A stretch of DNA of 47,994 nucleotides from assembly GCF_000424185.1 (NCBI RefSeq), contig NZ_AUJK01000021.1, positions 1-47,994 on the forward strand, in the 5' to 3' direction. The translations under genes and the position numbers were made by a program. The DNA comes from Prevotella sp. AGR2160. GTDB lineage: Bacteria > Bacteroidota > Bacteroidia > Bacteroidales > Bacteroidaceae. Below the pieces are notes generated by a model. That model worked only from the letters and a program-made list of their open reading frames with translations, ran no database searches and had not been told where the DNA came from. Positions 30,871 through 38,723 of this stretch are shown here, one piece after another. How positions within the stretch are numbered: position 1 is the stretch's first letter; every line of letters starts with the position of its first letter.

Positions 30871-33057
30871 TCAGCGGGTGAGCTCGAAGACGCGGGAAGC
30901 GTAATCCTTCTGAAGAGGGATGTCGAGGCCCACGTCCATGAGGAAGCGGCCGGAGAAGGTCTTGCCGTCAAGGCTGCAGGATTTCTCGCCATCCTTCACG
31001 TCACGCTCATGAAGCGTATAGGAGGCAGCAGGGTCAAGGCCCTGAAGACGGACACGCGGAACGACATCATTATAGAGATAGCGCACGCGATAGGCAAAGA
31101 GGACGGCATGACTCCGGGAGTCATCGACATCCATCAGAACGGCTACCGGATGAGTATAGGGATCGACGAGACGATAGCGGTTACCCTGCTGAACGGTCTG
31201 TCTGAGCGCCTTATAGTCGTTGATGGCCGTGGTGGCCTGGCGCCGTTCTTCCTCCGTCATCTTGCTCGGCTGCAGCTCCATACCGAGGCGGCCGCTCATC
31301 GCCACATCACAGCGGAACTTGATCGGCGTGACACGCCCTGTATTATAATAAGGTGAAGTAGCGATATGCTGTGCCATCACATTGGCCGGGAAGAAATAGC
31401 TTGTGCCCCACTGGATGAAGACACGCTGGAGCGGGTCGTTGTTGTCACTGACCCACATCTCGTCGAAATAAGGCAGGATACCGTAGTTGGCACGGCCGCC
31501 ACCACTGGCACAGTCCTGCATGATCAGCTTAGGATATTTCTTACGGATGCGCTGCAGTACTTTCTGCAGACCAAGATGATAGTCTACATAGATATTGTCC
31601 TGGCGGTCGGCAGGCTCATAGGTGGATCCATAGTTCTGTATCGGCGCATTGGCGTCCCACTTGATATAGGCGATATCGGGATTTGCCGTAAGGAGGTTGT
31701 CGATGGTGCGGTATACAAAGTCTTGTACTTTCGGATTCGTGAGGTCAAGGACGAGCTGCGTGCCTCCACGGCCTTTCTTCAGTTCCCGTCCCTTGACCTG
31801 CAAGGCCCAGTCGGGATGTTGCTCGAAGAGCTCACTCTTCGTGTTCGTCATCTCCGGCTCGAGCCAGATGCCGAACTTGATGCCACGCTCACGGGCACCG
31901 TCGGTGAGAGCCTTCAGGCCGTGCGGCAGTTTCTTCGTATCGACGACCCAGTCACCGAGGGCAGCATTATCGGTGTTGCGCTCATATTTCCGGCCGAACC
32001 AGCCGTCATCCATCACGAAGAGCTCACCGCCCATGGACTTGATATCGTCCATCATCTTCAGAATCCGTTCCTCAGTGATGTCGAAATAGATACCCTCCCA
32101 AGAGTTCAGGAGAATCGGGCGCACGCCCGTACCATCATGAACCATCCCGTCATGACGCGCCCACCGGTGGAAGTTACGACTCACACCGCCCATTCCTTCT
32201 TCAGAATAGGTCAATGCCAATGGTGGTGTCGTAAAAGTCTTTCCGGGATCGAGGACATACTGTGAGGACTGTGGATCGATGCCGGCATAGAGATGATGCA
32301 TTTTATTCTCCATGGTGGAGACACGGATATCGTAGTTGCCACCCCAGCAGAGGGCAGCGCCGATGGCACGACCGGTATGTTCGTTGGGCTCGCCGTCAAG
32401 GGAGAGCATGATCTCGGGAGCATCGAGATGGGCATTACGGGTACCATCGGTATTCTTGATCTCCGTGATACCCGGGGCGAGGCGCTCGTTGACGGGCATC
32501 ATCTCTGCCGACCAAGTGCCATGGAGATGGGTCAGCCATACGTCGCCTTGTGGAATAACGATATGACCGGAGTCATAGCGGCGCAGACGGACGGCTCCCT
32601 TCTCATGATGGGAGATCTCGGTCCATGTCTCGATGACATCTGCGTTCTGAAAAGCTTTATAGAAGATTCGGAGTGTGAAGGGCTGAAGTTTGTCCTTCAT
32701 CGTAATAATAGTCGTCTTGCTGTTTGCGTCGGAAGACGTACTGACCTTGTCGACGACGAGCTCAAGATTCAGGTCGCCGTTGGCATGCTCTACCTGCAGT
32801 GCCGGCAACCATGTCATGTCTGCAGTGCCGAAAGCGGGTATGGCAGCAGCCTGCAGAGCATCACCACTCTCCTCCAACTCCAGAGAGGAGGCACTAGTGG
32901 CACCCATATAATCGAGGCGGAGATCCTCACCCTCATGGGCATGAAGATACATCGCCATATGTGGCGTCGACACTTTGATCTGCCCCGACCATGCGCTCAC
33001 GGTGGTCGCCGTAAGGAGCAAGAGGGACGAAGTGAGTATGGTCCTTATTGAATTCAT
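30871..33057 (-). CDS. GH36 alpha-galactosidase
   Basis: 728 residues. Signal peptide MNSIRTILTSSLLLLTATTVSA; probably periplasmic. An N-terminal beta-supersandwich (~25-300) precedes the catalytic barrel (FVMDDGWFGRKYERN, FGIWLEPEMTN), with nucleophile D468 in YIKWDANAP and acid/base D538 in MWVSDNNDP, next to DCASGGGRANYG. The enzyme removes alpha-1,6-galactose from galactomannan oligosaccharides. It leads the second mannan operon (GH36-GH130-symporter-epimerase-esterase). Its promoter is bracketed by a 22-bp inverted repeat (33059-33128). Confidence 0.93.
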   Translation of the reverse strand: MNSIRTILTSSLLLLTATTVSAWSGQIKVSTPHMAMYLHAHEGEDLRLDYMGATSASSLELEESGDALQAAAIPAFGTADMTWLPALQVEHANGDLNLELVVDKVSTSSDANSKTTIITMKDKLQPFTLRIFYKAFQNADVIETWTEISHHEKGAVRLRRYDSGHIVIPQGDVWLTHLHGTWSAEMMPVNERLAPGITEIKNTDGTRNAHLDAPEIMLSLDGEPNEHTGRAIGAALCWGGNYDIRVSTMENKMHHLYAGIDPQSSQYVLDPGKTFTTPPLALTYSEEGMGGVSRNFHRWARHDGMVHDGTGVRPILLNSWEGIYFDITEERILKMMDDIKSMGGELFVMDDGWFGRKYERNTDNAALGDWVVDTKKLPHGLKALTDGARERGIKFGIWLEPEMTNTKSELFEQHPDWALQVKGRELKKGRGGTQLVLDLTNPKVQDFVYRTIDNLLTANPDIAYIKWDANAPIQNYGSTYEPADRQDNIYVDYHLGLQKVLQRIRKKYPKLIMQDCASGGGRANYGILPYFDEMWVSDNNDPLQRVFIQWGTSYFFPANVMAQHIATSPYYNTGRVTPIKFRCDVAMSGRLGMELQPSKMTEEERRQATTAINDYKALRQTVQQGNRYRLVDPYTHPVAVLMDVDDSRSHAVLFAYRVRYLYNDVVPRVRLQGLDPAASYTLHERDVKDGEKSCSLDGKTFSGRFLMDVGLDIPLQKDYASRVFELTR

Positions 33058-33058
33058 T

Positions 33059-33138
33059 AGTCAGTATATCTTGCGGTTTTGGTTTTATTGTTTGCAAAGT
33101 TACATGAAAACCGCAAGAGATACTGACTTTTTTTTGCT
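33059..33138 (-). promoter_or_regulatory. GH36 operon promoter with flanking inverted repeat and shared A-tract element
   Basis: The -7 box TAACTTTG is at 33102-33095 (minus strand). A 22-bp inverted repeat with one mismatch brackets it (33059-33080 and 33107-33128; core CTTGCGGTTTT). The downstream arm reaches to one base before the GH36 ATG. Overlapping the upstream arm is AGCAAAAAAAAGTCA (33138-33124), which recurs at exactly the same distance from the -7 box of the SusC operon. Likely binding sites of a locus-specific regulator, perhaps the adjacent AraC protein. Confidence 0.6.
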
Positions 33139-33174
33139 AAAGATTACCTTAATTCTATAAAGATAAGCTATATC

Positions 33175-34059
33175 TTAAAAAATAACACGGCGCTTTTGGA
33201 ATTTATCCCGGAATTCCGTAGGATTGCAGCCTTTCCGCTCCTTGAAGAGACGGTTGAAATTGCTCAGGGTGTTAAAGCCACAGTCATAGCAAATCTCACT
33301 GACGGCATCCGTGGAGTCGACGAGTTTACGGATAGCGAAGCCGAGACGAATATCAATGATGTACTCCCGCAAGGTCTTTGCCGTACGCTTCTTGAAATAG
33401 CGGCTGAAAGCCGTTGGTGTCATGTTCACCATTTCAGCAAGTTGCTCCAAACGGATATCGTCAGCATAATGCTCATCAATATACTGTTTGACCTTCAAGA
33501 TCCTGCGGCTGTCACTCTCTGCGACGGTACGGGCGAAAGAAGAAGATGACAGCTCACGGGCTCCGTCACAACGGGAGAGCACATAGAGAATGTCGAAGAA
33601 CTGCTGGGCGGCATAGAACCGGTCCTCTATCTGTGAGATCGTATCAAGTTTGTTATAAACTTTCATGATAGCATGAAGAGGAAAGGCGAGACCACAGCGT
33701 GCCCGGTCGAACATTTTCCGGATCGTCTCGAAAGAATGGCTCTGAAGGAGCCCGTCATTGGAATTGAAGTTGAGATAGAACTGAATGGTGATCTCACGGA
33801 TATCCTTCGACGTACAATCGCCCTGCTCCCAACAATGTTCGAGGTTAGGGGCGGTGATGAGTACGAGGTCATAATCGCCGATGGTCTCCGTACTGTCTCC
33901 GACAATGCGATTCACGCCTTTGGCATTCTCCACGAAGTTGAGTTCGAAGATCTCATGATTGTGAATAGGATAATCGAAAGCAGACTTATGACGGTCAGCA
34001 ATATAGAGAAAGACACCATCCTGCACAGGAGGGATCTCGTGTAATACTTTTCGTTCCAT
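33175..34059 (-). CDS. AraC-family transcriptional regulator of the mannan locus
   Basis: 294 residues. The N-terminal ~150 residues form a cupin-like sensor domain (SAFDYPIHNHEIFELNFVEN, ETIGDYDLVLITAPNLEHCW). The C-terminal ~100 residues carry the double helix-turn-helix: RLEQLAEMVNMTPTAFSRYF and SEICYDCGFNTLSNFNRLF followed by KGCNPTEFR. It lies between the two mannan operons on the same strand and has its own promoter (34084-34091). It probably senses a mannan-derived sugar and controls both operons; this is inference. No hybrid two-component system or ECF pair is present, so it is the only visible regulator. Confidence 0.92.
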   Translation of the reverse strand: MERKVLHEIPPVQDGVFLYIADRHKSAFDYPIHNHEIFELNFVENAKGVNRIVGDSTETIGDYDLVLITAPNLEHCWEQGDCTSKDIREITIQFYLNFNSNDGLLQSHSFETIRKMFDRARCGLAFPLHAIMKVYNKLDTISQIEDRFYAAQQFFDILYVLSRCDGARELSSSSFARTVAESDSRRILKVKQYIDEHYADDIRLEQLAEMVNMTPTAFSRYFKKRTAKTLREYIIDIRLGFAIRKLVDSTDAVSEICYDCGFNTLSNFNRLFKERKGCNPTEFRDKFQKRRVIF

Positions 34060-34083
34060 AGGTATATGTTAGCTATTTTGCCG

Positions 34084-34091
34084 CAAAGTTA
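34084..34091 (-). promoter_or_regulatory. -7 box of the AraC gene
   Basis: Minus strand TAACTTTG. Next to it on the plus strand is AGCAAAAAAGTTGA (34092-34105), similar but in reversed orientation to the shared A-tract element of the two operons; possible autoregulation. Confidence 0.55.
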
Positions 34092-34123
34092 AGCAAAAAA
34101 GTTGAGAAAAAGCATCTAAGGGA

Positions 34124-34160
34124 CAAAAAAAGGCCGCAAGTATCACTACTTACGGCCTTT
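34124..34160 (-). terminator. Rho-independent terminator of the SusCD-GH26 operon
   Basis: A 14-bp stem (34129-34142 and 34147-34160, loop TCAC; AAAGGCCG/CGGCCTTT) followed on the minus strand by a run of seven T. It lies 22 bp past the GH26 stop. Confidence 0.85.
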
Positions 34161-34182
34161 GGGGTAAATCGATGAGCAAAAA

Positions 34183-35622
34183 TTAATAGTTCACTTGATC
34201 ACGAGTGACAACAAACTTGGAGTTCATCCAACTGTTGAAGAACTCCTTGGAGTTGATATCTCCACCCGTGGTATAGTCACCATACCAAGGCATGACCCAG
34301 CTCCATACAGTGCCCTTCTCCATCATACTCTTGACAGACGGCATGGCACCGCACTCTGCCATGGTGATGATCTTCTTTCCTCCCGTCATCTCGCGTAATG
34401 CCTCGAACTTATCGGCGGCAGAGGAATGATAGAGGCTCTTGTTATTCTCGTAATAGTCATAGGCGATGATATCCACATAGTTATCACCGGGATAGAAGTT
34501 CTTATCATTGCCCTCAGAAGTCCATACCCAGATGACGTTGTTCACGCCCTTGGCCTTGAACTCATTGAAGACCATTCTCCAGAGTTTCTTGAAGTTGGCG
34601 GCACCACCTTTGCCCCACCAGAACCAGGGCTGACCATTGTCGTAGTTGTAGATGTTACCGGAAGCCTCATGAAGCGGACGCCAGATAACGGCGATACCCT
34701 TCTGCTGCAGGGCGAGGAGATAGTCGGCGATGATATCAATGTCACGCATGGCATGGGTATGCTGCCACGTACCCGTACGGGTTGCCTGCTTGGCATCCCA
34801 GTCGGTCTCGTCAGCCTTGAAGGTATAGCCCTTATCGTAATCACTCTCCTGTGCCTTCGTCTTCGGAACGACCCAGTGCCACATGAAGGAGACGATACCA
34901 CCGGCGTTGTGCCAGTCCTCTTCCTCCTGCGTGTTCGTATAGTCCATCCAATTGGTTGGATTCAGCGGCTTGCTGTGGATAAACTGGATGAAGTCGTAGG
35001 TGTTGATGGCAGGATACTTGCCACTGGCCTGGTAGATATAGTCGGCCATGTCGTGGTTCATACCGGCATTGTTAGCCGTAGCCGCGGAGAGGACCGTCTT
35101 GCCGAACTGGCTGACGAGGTAGCTGTAGAGGGCCTTCGTCTCTGCCGTGGCATTGGCGTTGACGAGGTCAGGCGTGATATTGAACTTCGTCGCGTCAAAC
35201 ATGTTGTATACCTTCGTCTGGAAAGAGAAGGAGTAGTCCTCGGCGAAGTTGTAACTGCTGTCACGGACCGTCGGCTTCATCACCTCGATCTTATAATACT
35301 GTGCCGGCTGAGCGTTCACATTGATCGTGACCTGGTTGCCCTCACAGGTCACCGTACTGTCGGCAGCATAATAATAGGTACTGTCGTTGGTATAGATACG
35401 CACGGTACGATGGGGCGTCAGGGTCACCGGCTTACTGTAGGTGATGACGACATTCTCGATGGTGTCGATATCGGTGCTGTTGTCCTCCGGGGATACCGAC
35501 ACGACAGACGGCACTATCGTGTCATCGAAATGGCGGGCTTCCCGGTAGTCGTTGTCATCACTGGAGCAGGCAGCGAGGGAGAGGGCCGCCAGCGCCAGGG
35601 ATGCTATCATGATCTTTTTCAT
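34183..35622 (-). CDS. GH26 endo-beta-1,4-mannanase lipoprotein
   Basis: 479 residues from the ATG at 35622 (an ATG two codons earlier is possible). Lipobox with C19 (LSLAACSSDD), so probably surface-exposed. Residues ~35-135 form an Ig-like domain of the SbsA/Big_5 type (VVSVSPEDNSTDIDTIENVV). The GH26 catalytic domain follows: MNHDMADYIYQASGKYPAIN, acid/base E319 (IWRPLHEASGN) and nucleophile E423 (ITMAECGAMP), plus WFWWGKGG and VWTSEGND. It cleaves mannan at the cell surface. It is the last gene of the operon starting at 42947. Confidence 0.94.
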   Translation of the reverse strand: MKKIMIASLALAALSLAACSSDDNDYREARHFDDTIVPSVVSVSPEDNSTDIDTIENVVITYSKPVTLTPHRTVRIYTNDSTYYYAADSTVTCEGNQVTINVNAQPAQYYKIEVMKPTVRDSSYNFAEDYSFSFQTKVYNMFDATKFNITPDLVNANATAETKALYSYLVSQFGKTVLSAATANNAGMNHDMADYIYQASGKYPAINTYDFIQFIHSKPLNPTNWMDYTNTQEEEDWHNAGGIVSFMWHWVVPKTKAQESDYDKGYTFKADETDWDAKQATRTGTWQHTHAMRDIDIIADYLLALQQKGIAVIWRPLHEASGNIYNYDNGQPWFWWGKGGAANFKKLWRMVFNEFKAKGVNNVIWVWTSEGNDKNFYPGDNYVDIIAYDYYENNKSLYHSSAADKFEALREMTGGKKIITMAECGAMPSVKSMMEKGTVWSWVMPWYGDYTTGGDINSKEFFNSWMNSKFVVTRDQVNY

Positions 35623-35640
35623 TGTCATTACTGTTGAGAA

Positions 35641-36870
35641 TTAATAATTAGCGGGCTCTACACGGAACTGTCCGAAGGCATGGTCCACATCCCAGGCATC
35701 AGAGGTATTCGGCTGCAAGACGAGCTCCAGAGCCACCCATCCGCTCGGTGTGAAACCATTGAGAACATCCTTCAGCGGGATACTGACCGTACGCCACTCG
35801 CCATTGGTATTGCGAATATTATACTGTCCGTAGGGATCGAACTGATGACGGCTGGAAGCACCGTTGAACGTGATCAGATAACCACCATTCTTATTGGCGC
35901 CGAGGGGACCATTGTCACCCTCGTCATAGAACGGGTGCTTTGTGTTGGACCAGATCTCGAACTTCAGGACATAGTTCTCGGGATGTGCGGCAGCATCATC
36001 GTTCGACCAGTTGCAGCCAAATCCCGTGGAGTTCCAGCTCCAGGCATCATAAGTACCGGTGATCCGCAGGAACTTATAGCCGAGGGACTGCGGTCCCGTC
36101 TTGTCGGAGCCATCCTGTACGAGGCCCTTACCCCAGTCGTTCCACCAGCCCACATCGCCGGAGAAGTCGAAGAGCAGGTCTTTCGTCATACGGTAGGCGA
36201 TGGTCTTCGTCTTTGTCTGACCCATCATCTGCCAAGAGAAGGTGATGAGGGAGTTGTCGGGACAGTCTTTCGGAATCGTGATACTCGTGTAGGCCTCCGA
36301 ACAGCTGTCGCAGTGGATCGTCTTCTCATAGCCGGCCTCTGCGTTACGGATCACGATGGAAGCCGTACTTGTGGCTGTGGTGTCATTGAAGCCGAAGAGG
36401 TCGAAATAGTCACCCTCCAACTGTACACGACTGCCGGGATAGGCGAACTCATTAGCCAGGCCGTCGAGCTTCAGCTCGGGGATATCCACGGGGAAATAGT
36501 ATTTGGCCACACCTTCATTGGTCTCATAGACGAGGGTATCGGTGACCTTCTCGGGGATCGCACGGGGTATACGGAGATAGCTGACACCACTCTCGGCATA
36601 GATCTGTGAAGGCTTCACCTCAAGACCATTGAAGGTGACATGCTTGGCATTGGCGAGATTAGCTCCTTTGATACGGATCATCTCGTTGAGGACACCCTTA
36701 TTCAGGGGATTCACATAACCGGAATCACTGATGTCATAGATGCCGCTGATCTCCGGTGCGCCGTTGTTGCTGTAACGGTCGGGGAGACTGTAGTCGACGA
36801 CATCGCTGCAGCTGGCCGTGAGGACGAGGGCGGCAGCGAGCGCCATATATTTCAGTTTATTCTTAATCAT
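35641..36870 (-). CDS. Surface glycan-binding lipoprotein (IPT/TIG domains)
   Basis: 409 residues. Lipobox C21 (LVLTASCSD). Residues ~38-200 look like two IPT/TIG beta-sandwich domains (LNEMIRIKGANLANAKHVTF, YPGSRVQLEGDYFDLFGF), a spacer seen in SusE/SusF-position binding proteins. The C-terminal ~190 residues form an aromatic-rich beta-domain (GWWNDWGKG, YDAWSWNSTGFGCNWS) likely to bind glycan. No catalytic motif is visible. It lies between susD and the GH26 gene, the usual SGBP place, and probably holds mannan for GH26 and SusCD. Confidence 0.85.
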   Translation of the reverse strand: MIKNKLKYMALAAALVLTASCSDVVDYSLPDRYSNNGAPEISGIYDISDSGYVNPLNKGVLNEMIRIKGANLANAKHVTFNGLEVKPSQIYAESGVSYLRIPRAIPEKVTDTLVYETNEGVAKYYFPVDIPELKLDGLANEFAYPGSRVQLEGDYFDLFGFNDTTATSTASIVIRNAEAGYEKTIHCDSCSEAYTSITIPKDCPDNSLITFSWQMMGQTKTKTIAYRMTKDLLFDFSGDVGWWNDWGKGLVQDGSDKTGPQSLGYKFLRITGTYDAWSWNSTGFGCNWSNDDAAAHPENYVLKFEIWSNTKHPFYDEGDNGPLGANKNGGYLITFNGASSRHQFDPYGQYNIRNTNGEWRTVSIPLKDVLNGFTPSGWVALELVLQPNTSDAWDVDHAFGQFRVEPANY

Positions 36871-36899
36871 GATGATGAATAGTTTGATCGTTGAGATTC

Positions 36900-36917
36900 C
36901 CCTCTCCGGGGAGAGGG
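36900..36917. repeat. Palindromic repeat family D (short)
   Basis: CCCTCTCC-gg-GGAGAGGG in the susD-SGBP gap; possible processing or pausing hairpin inside the operon. Confidence 0.75.
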
Positions 36918-36932
36918 AGAATCAGAATATAC

Positions 36933-38684
36933 TTAGTTCCAACCGGGGTTGTTGCTGTTGATGGAGTCATTGGTATTGATCTCATCCACCGGAATCGGAT
37001 AGAGGAGGTTACGCTCCGTACGGCTCTTGTTGATATTCGAGTCGTCACGTCCGCCGATGGCATTCATGGCCTGGAGATAGATACCCCAGCGGATGAGGTC
37101 CCAGCGACGGTCACCCTCACAGGCGAACTCCTTGGCACGCTCCTCGAGGATGATGCTGCGCATGCTCGTCTGGCTGGCCGGTGTGGTCATCAGGGTGGCA
37201 TTGCTGCGCTTGCGGACCATATTGAGATAGGTCATAGCCTCACTCTGGTTGCCGAGCTCGTTCTCTGCCTCAGCGTAGATCAGCAGCACGTCAGCATAAC
37301 GCAGGAACGGCCAGTAGCTGTCGGGATTGGTGATGGCATCATTGCTGACATCATCATATTTCGTCGTGAAGGCGAGGCACTCGGAAGAGGTGTTATACTG
37401 GAAGTTGTAACCCATATCCTTATAGACCTTGTCCTGTCCGCCGGGATAGTCGTTGCCGAGGGCATCCTTACCGGTCACCTTGCCGCTCCACGACTGCGGA
37501 TAGTAGAAGGCACCATTGTAGTCCTCCTGATAGTAGTAGCGCCATACATGGCGTACACCCTTGACGATACGCAGATCCTGGTCGTCGAAGAGCTGATACC
37601 AGTTGTTGCTGCATCCGATCCAACCACCGGAATTCAGGAACTGACTGCCCTGTGCCTTCTTGTAGCCGGAATAGTAGGTGTGAACTGCGGTCTGATAGGT
37701 GGCATCACCCGACGTGGACTCCACGCCCCACATCATCTCGGAGTCCGTGCGGTGCTGGCGGCTCCAGAGGTTGGCATAGGAAGAGAGCTCATAAGCGCCA
37801 TACTCACCGTCGATGACCTTCTTGGCCCATTCGGCAGCCTTCTCATAGAGTGCCTTGGAGTCCATGTTCTCATAACCGGCGACCGCCTGCTTCTTGAATA
37901 CCTCAGCAGAGGCTGTGCGGTAGAGCTTCACCTCATTGCCGTTGACATCAGTAGCCGTACGGTAAGGCTCACCGGTGCGGACGGTGATCTCCGTTCCTGC
38001 CGGCATGGCAGCGGAGGCCATCGTGGCATAGACCTTGGCCAGCAGACCGGCGGCGGAGCCGGCACTGACATGTCCGGCCTTGTAGTTCTTGTCACTGCGC
38101 TTGTACATCATCTCCGAGGCTTTGGTCAGCAGGTCGATGATATGGTCGTAGATCTCGGCGACAGGACGGCGGGCGTGATGGAACTCACCACTGGCACTGA
38201 CATCAGTAGCCATATAAGGGATCGGGCCATAGGCGCGGACGAGGAGGAAGTAAGCAAAAGCCTCCTGGAAATAGCACTCGCCGATGGCATTGTTCTTCGC
38301 TGCCTCGTCGATGCTCATGCCCTGGATGGTACGTACGGCGAGGTTGGCGTCGTTGATGAGGTTATAAGGGCCCTTCCACATTTTGTCGAGGGCCTGCTCA
38401 GCCTGGAAGTTGCCGGAACCCATATTACCGAAGAGCCAGTCGGGACCGGAGATATAATCGGCGTCGAGCTCGAGGACACGCGGGAACTCACTCCAGCGGA
38501 ACATATCGTCGAGCCAGTTACTATAGACACCCGTGACGAGCTGGTTGGCACCATCCTCCGTGTCGGGCACGTTCTTCGGCTGGATCATACTCTCCGGCTT
38601 CTCCTCAAGCCAGTCGTTGCAGGAGGTCGTCGTGAGCGTGCCTGCGGCGATGAGTACCGGAATGATATAATGATAGAATTTCAT
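36933..38684 (-). CDS. SusD/RagB-family glycan-binding lipoprotein
   Basis: 583 residues. Lipobox C22 (TLTTTSCNDWLEEKPES). The helical TPR-type fold is indicated by ECYFQEAFAYFLLVRAYGPI, RRPVAEIYDHIIDLLTKASE and AAGLLAKVYATMAS, and the C-terminus has FLRYADVLLIYAEAENELGN and ILEERAKEFACEGDRRWDLI, hallmarks of the family, ending YPIPVDEINTN. It forms a lid over SusC and captures mannan oligosaccharides at the surface. It follows susC by 39 bp. Confidence 0.96.
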   Translation of the reverse strand: MKFYHYIIPVLIAAGTLTTTSCNDWLEEKPESMIQPKNVPDTEDGANQLVTGVYSNWLDDMFRWSEFPRVLELDADYISGPDWLFGNMGSGNFQAEQALDKMWKGPYNLINDANLAVRTIQGMSIDEAAKNNAIGECYFQEAFAYFLLVRAYGPIPYMATDVSASGEFHHARRPVAEIYDHIIDLLTKASEMMYKRSDKNYKAGHVSAGSAAGLLAKVYATMASAAMPAGTEITVRTGEPYRTATDVNGNEVKLYRTASAEVFKKQAVAGYENMDSKALYEKAAEWAKKVIDGEYGAYELSSYANLWSRQHRTDSEMMWGVESTSGDATYQTAVHTYYSGYKKAQGSQFLNSGGWIGCSNNWYQLFDDQDLRIVKGVRHVWRYYYQEDYNGAFYYPQSWSGKVTGKDALGNDYPGGQDKVYKDMGYNFQYNTSSECLAFTTKYDDVSNDAITNPDSYWPFLRYADVLLIYAEAENELGNQSEAMTYLNMVRKRSNATLMTTPASQTSMRSIILEERAKEFACEGDRRWDLIRWGIYLQAMNAIGGRDDSNINKSRTERNLLYPIPVDEINTNDSINSNNPGWN

Positions 38685-38723
38685 TGTCTTTTCTGTTTGA
38701 TAGATAACTTATTTCCCCACACC

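Noticed and set aside
33059..33128. Invertible (phase-variable) promoter as the main explanation of the GH36 inverted repeat
   Set aside because: The 26-bp spacer is much shorter than in known Bacteroidales invertons and no invertase gene is in the window; kept only as an alternative.
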